Shown: one piece after another, positions 63,832 through 64,000 of the stretch
Position numbering within the stretch: the first letter of the stretch is position 1
How the letters are laid out: every line of letters begins with the position of its first letter
NCBI RefSeq assembly: GCF_000739435.1
Contig: NZ_CP009159.1
Span: 1,674,001-1,738,000 of the forward strand
Origin: Actinobacillus suis ATCC 33415
GTDB lineage: Bacteria; Pseudomonadota; Gammaproteobacteria; Enterobacterales; Pasteurellaceae
Reading direction: 5' to 3'
DNA length: 64,000 bases
Position numbers and translations under genes: made by a program
Notes under the pieces: model-generated
Told to the model about the DNA's origin: nothing
Database searches by the model: none
Seen by the model: only the letters and a program-made list of their open reading frames with translations

Positions 63832-64000
63832 TTAGAAACTATAATTCAAACTTGCCGATACCTCACGGTTACGCTCATTACCGAAACGTTTCTTAAAGTC
63901 TGTTTGTAGAGAGACATTTGGTATCATCTGCCATTGTAAACGAGTATGACTTTCCGCATGCGGTTGACTTAAAGCAGTGAACGCAGTCTCATTGATGTTC
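63832..64000 (-). CDS. C-terminal end of an outer-membrane beta-barrel protein (partial)
   Basis: A minus-strand frame runs from the window edge to TAA at 63832-63834 and gives 55 codons ending EVSASLNYSF. Alternating hydrophobic/polar strands (TRLQWQMIPNVSLQTDFKKRF) and the terminal Phe are the C-terminal signature recognised by the Bam complex. The family (TonB receptor, autotransporter or other barrel) cannot be told from this piece; the start lies outside the window. Confidence 0.7.
   Translation of the reverse strand, partial: NINETAFTALSQPHAESHTRLQWQMIPNVSLQTDFKKRFGNERNREVSASLNYSF

Noticed and set aside
1..64000. CRISPR arrays, rRNA, tRNA genes, prophage or intact insertion sequences
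   Set aside because: No regularly spaced direct repeats of CRISPR type, no cloverleaf or rRNA sequence recognised by eye, and no transposase or integrase frame was found; small tRNA-like genes could be missed without a covariance search.

Overview
The window looks like chromosomal DNA of a Pasteurellaceae bacterium of the genus Actinobacillus, closest in gene content to A. pleuropneumoniae and its relatives. The main evidence is the Apl-type DNA uptake signal core (ACAAGCGGT), which recurs between and inside genes, often as inverted pairs that double as terminators. Other evidence is an AasP-type subtilisin autotransporter, a pgaABCD biofilm locus and housekeeping proteins of Pasteurellaceae type. 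There is no rRNA, recognisable tRNA, CRISPR array, prophage or intact insertion sequence. The sequence is mostly densely packed core genome carrying several blocks for the cell surface.

Layout. 0-9.4 kb: yihY-dtd, an orphan ricin-type lectin lipoprotein, nhaA, a half-size EamA transporter, a phosphopantetheinyl transferase-psiE-nudF run, cpdA, glnA with a long structured leader, and yidD-rnpA-rpmH. 9.6-17.2 kb: hemH, tag, a small lipoprotein, then the leftward truD-surE-yqaA-lipoprotein-nlpD group (the gamma-proteobacterial surE-nlpD neighbourhood without pcm or rpoS), and tpiA. 17.4-27.4 kb: the aasP autotransporter, an 830-base AT-rich gap, and pgaABCD for poly-N-acetylglucosamine export. 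27.6-35.3 kb: a fadD-like ligase, a membrane protein named as a site-specific recombinase, a sugar-phosphate mutarotase, mlaA, metJ with its met boxes, and yhdT-panF.

35.4-43.9 kb is a sulfate assimilation region. cysG-cysH-cysD-cysN is transcribed leftward and sbp-cysT-cysW-cysA rightward from a shared 273-base control region. The cysteine pattern of CysH marks it as an APS reductase, which explains the absence of cysC. Sulfite reductase genes are not in the window. 44-56.4 kb is a surface-exposed block: a TbpB/fHbp-like lipoprotein, a two-partner secretion pair (FhaC-like transporter and a 2356-residue FhaB-like exoprotein with a repeated Arg-Ser-Pro tail), and a pertactin-like autotransporter very rich in N-X-S/T sequons. 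56.4-64 kb: ilvC, a pqiA homologue without pqiB, a transglutaminase-MerT-MerP-like trio, an aldehyde dehydrogenase divergent from an AraC regulator, and the 3' end of an outer-membrane barrel gene.

The observations most worth following up are the structured glnA leader with a mini-ORF and hairpin, the terminator placed inside the truD leader, the FhaB tail with RSxSxP motifs, the sequon-rich autotransporter, the three related N-termini in the nlpD lipoprotein group, and the transglutaminase-MerT-MerP trio.
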